5,355 nucleotides of DNA from the NCBI GenBank assembly GCA_003646745.1, contig QMLM01000124.1, positions 1 through 5,355 on the forward strand, in the 5' to 3' direction. A program made the position numbers and the translations under genes. Origin of the DNA: Deltaproteobacteria bacterium (GTDB taxonomy: Bacteria > Desulfobacterota > B13-G15 > RBG-16-54-18). Shown here piece after piece: positions 5,307-5,355 of this stretch (the stretch's first letter is position 1; the number at the start of each line of letters is the position of its first letter). The notes below the pieces were generated by a model. That model searched no databases and had not been told where the DNA came from. It saw only the letters and a list, made by a program, of their open reading frames with translations.

Positions 5307-5355
5307 ATGACTGTGAGGAATCTGTGTCAGGTGGGAGACTCTGAATTCGAACACG
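5307..5355 (+). CDS. start of a gene cut by the right edge; possibly thioredoxin
   Basis: Sixteen codons are visible (MTVRNLCQVGDSEFEH) after a strong ribosome binding site and a promoter, so a real gene begins here. The pattern of a short beta strand followed by D-S-x-F-E resembles the opening of thioredoxins, where a similar stretch precedes the VLVDFWA strand and the CGPC active site. That active site would lie outside the window, so the product call is a guess from 16 residues; the existence of a gene is much firmer. It is divergent from the radical SAM gene, with 185 bases between the two start codons. Confidence 0.6.
   Translation, partial: MTVRNLCQVGDSEFEH

Noticed and set aside
1..5355. 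CRISPR array, tRNA, insertion sequence or phage genes
   Set aside because: No regularly spaced repeats, cloverleaf, transposase or phage protein motifs were found on either strand.

Overview
The window carries five genes of a mid-GC bacterium. No rRNA or marker gene fixes the lineage. The gene set (a ClpX-type AAA+ protein coupled to a zinc-less DnaJ, a bifunctional-nuclease-family protein, and a fused TIGR03960/TIGR03936-type radical SAM protein) and the frequent AGG/AGA arginine codons would suit Desulfobacterota (the former Deltaproteobacteria) or a neighbouring phylum. That placement is an inference from gene content.

Layout. Positions 1-1773 hold the end of a plus-strand operon. It comprises the C-terminal part of a ClpX-like AAA+ unfoldase, cut by the left edge, and a class II (CbpA-like) DnaJ co-chaperone, which overlap by four bases (ATGA). 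Both point to protein quality control: a J-protein that recruits Hsp70, made together with an unfoldase-type ATPase. Positions 1774-1976 are a structured gap. It has a small hairpin and a palindrome at the dnaJ stop codon, a large 53-nt imperfect hairpin of unknown role, a good intrinsic-terminator candidate with a T-tract, and an extended -10 promoter for the next gene. Positions 1977-2468 encode a stand-alone DUF151 / bifunctional nuclease (BFN) domain protein.

Positions 2524-5121, on the minus strand and convergent with the BFN gene, encode an 865-residue radical SAM protein. It joins a B12-binding-like N-terminal region, a CX3CX2C radical SAM core, an extra C-terminal cysteine cluster and a DUF2344 (TIGR03936) domain. 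The open frame continues upstream to a TTG codon at 5205. However, a near-consensus sigma-70 promoter at 5141-5169 and a ribosome binding site place the start at 5121.

Positions 5122-5306 are a divergent promoter region. It also contains a second TTGACA promoter firing rightwards, tandem direct repeats and an AT-rich inverted repeat over the rightward -10 box. A strong Shine-Dalgarno then starts a gene cut off after 16 codons, possibly a thioredoxin.

Most of the window is ordinary housekeeping or quality-control sequence. The least expected items are the repeated small-domain-like segments in the ClpX-like protein, the 53-nt hairpin, and the promoter lying inside the apparent reading frame of the radical SAM gene. 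I see no CRISPR array, transposase, tRNA or phage feature.
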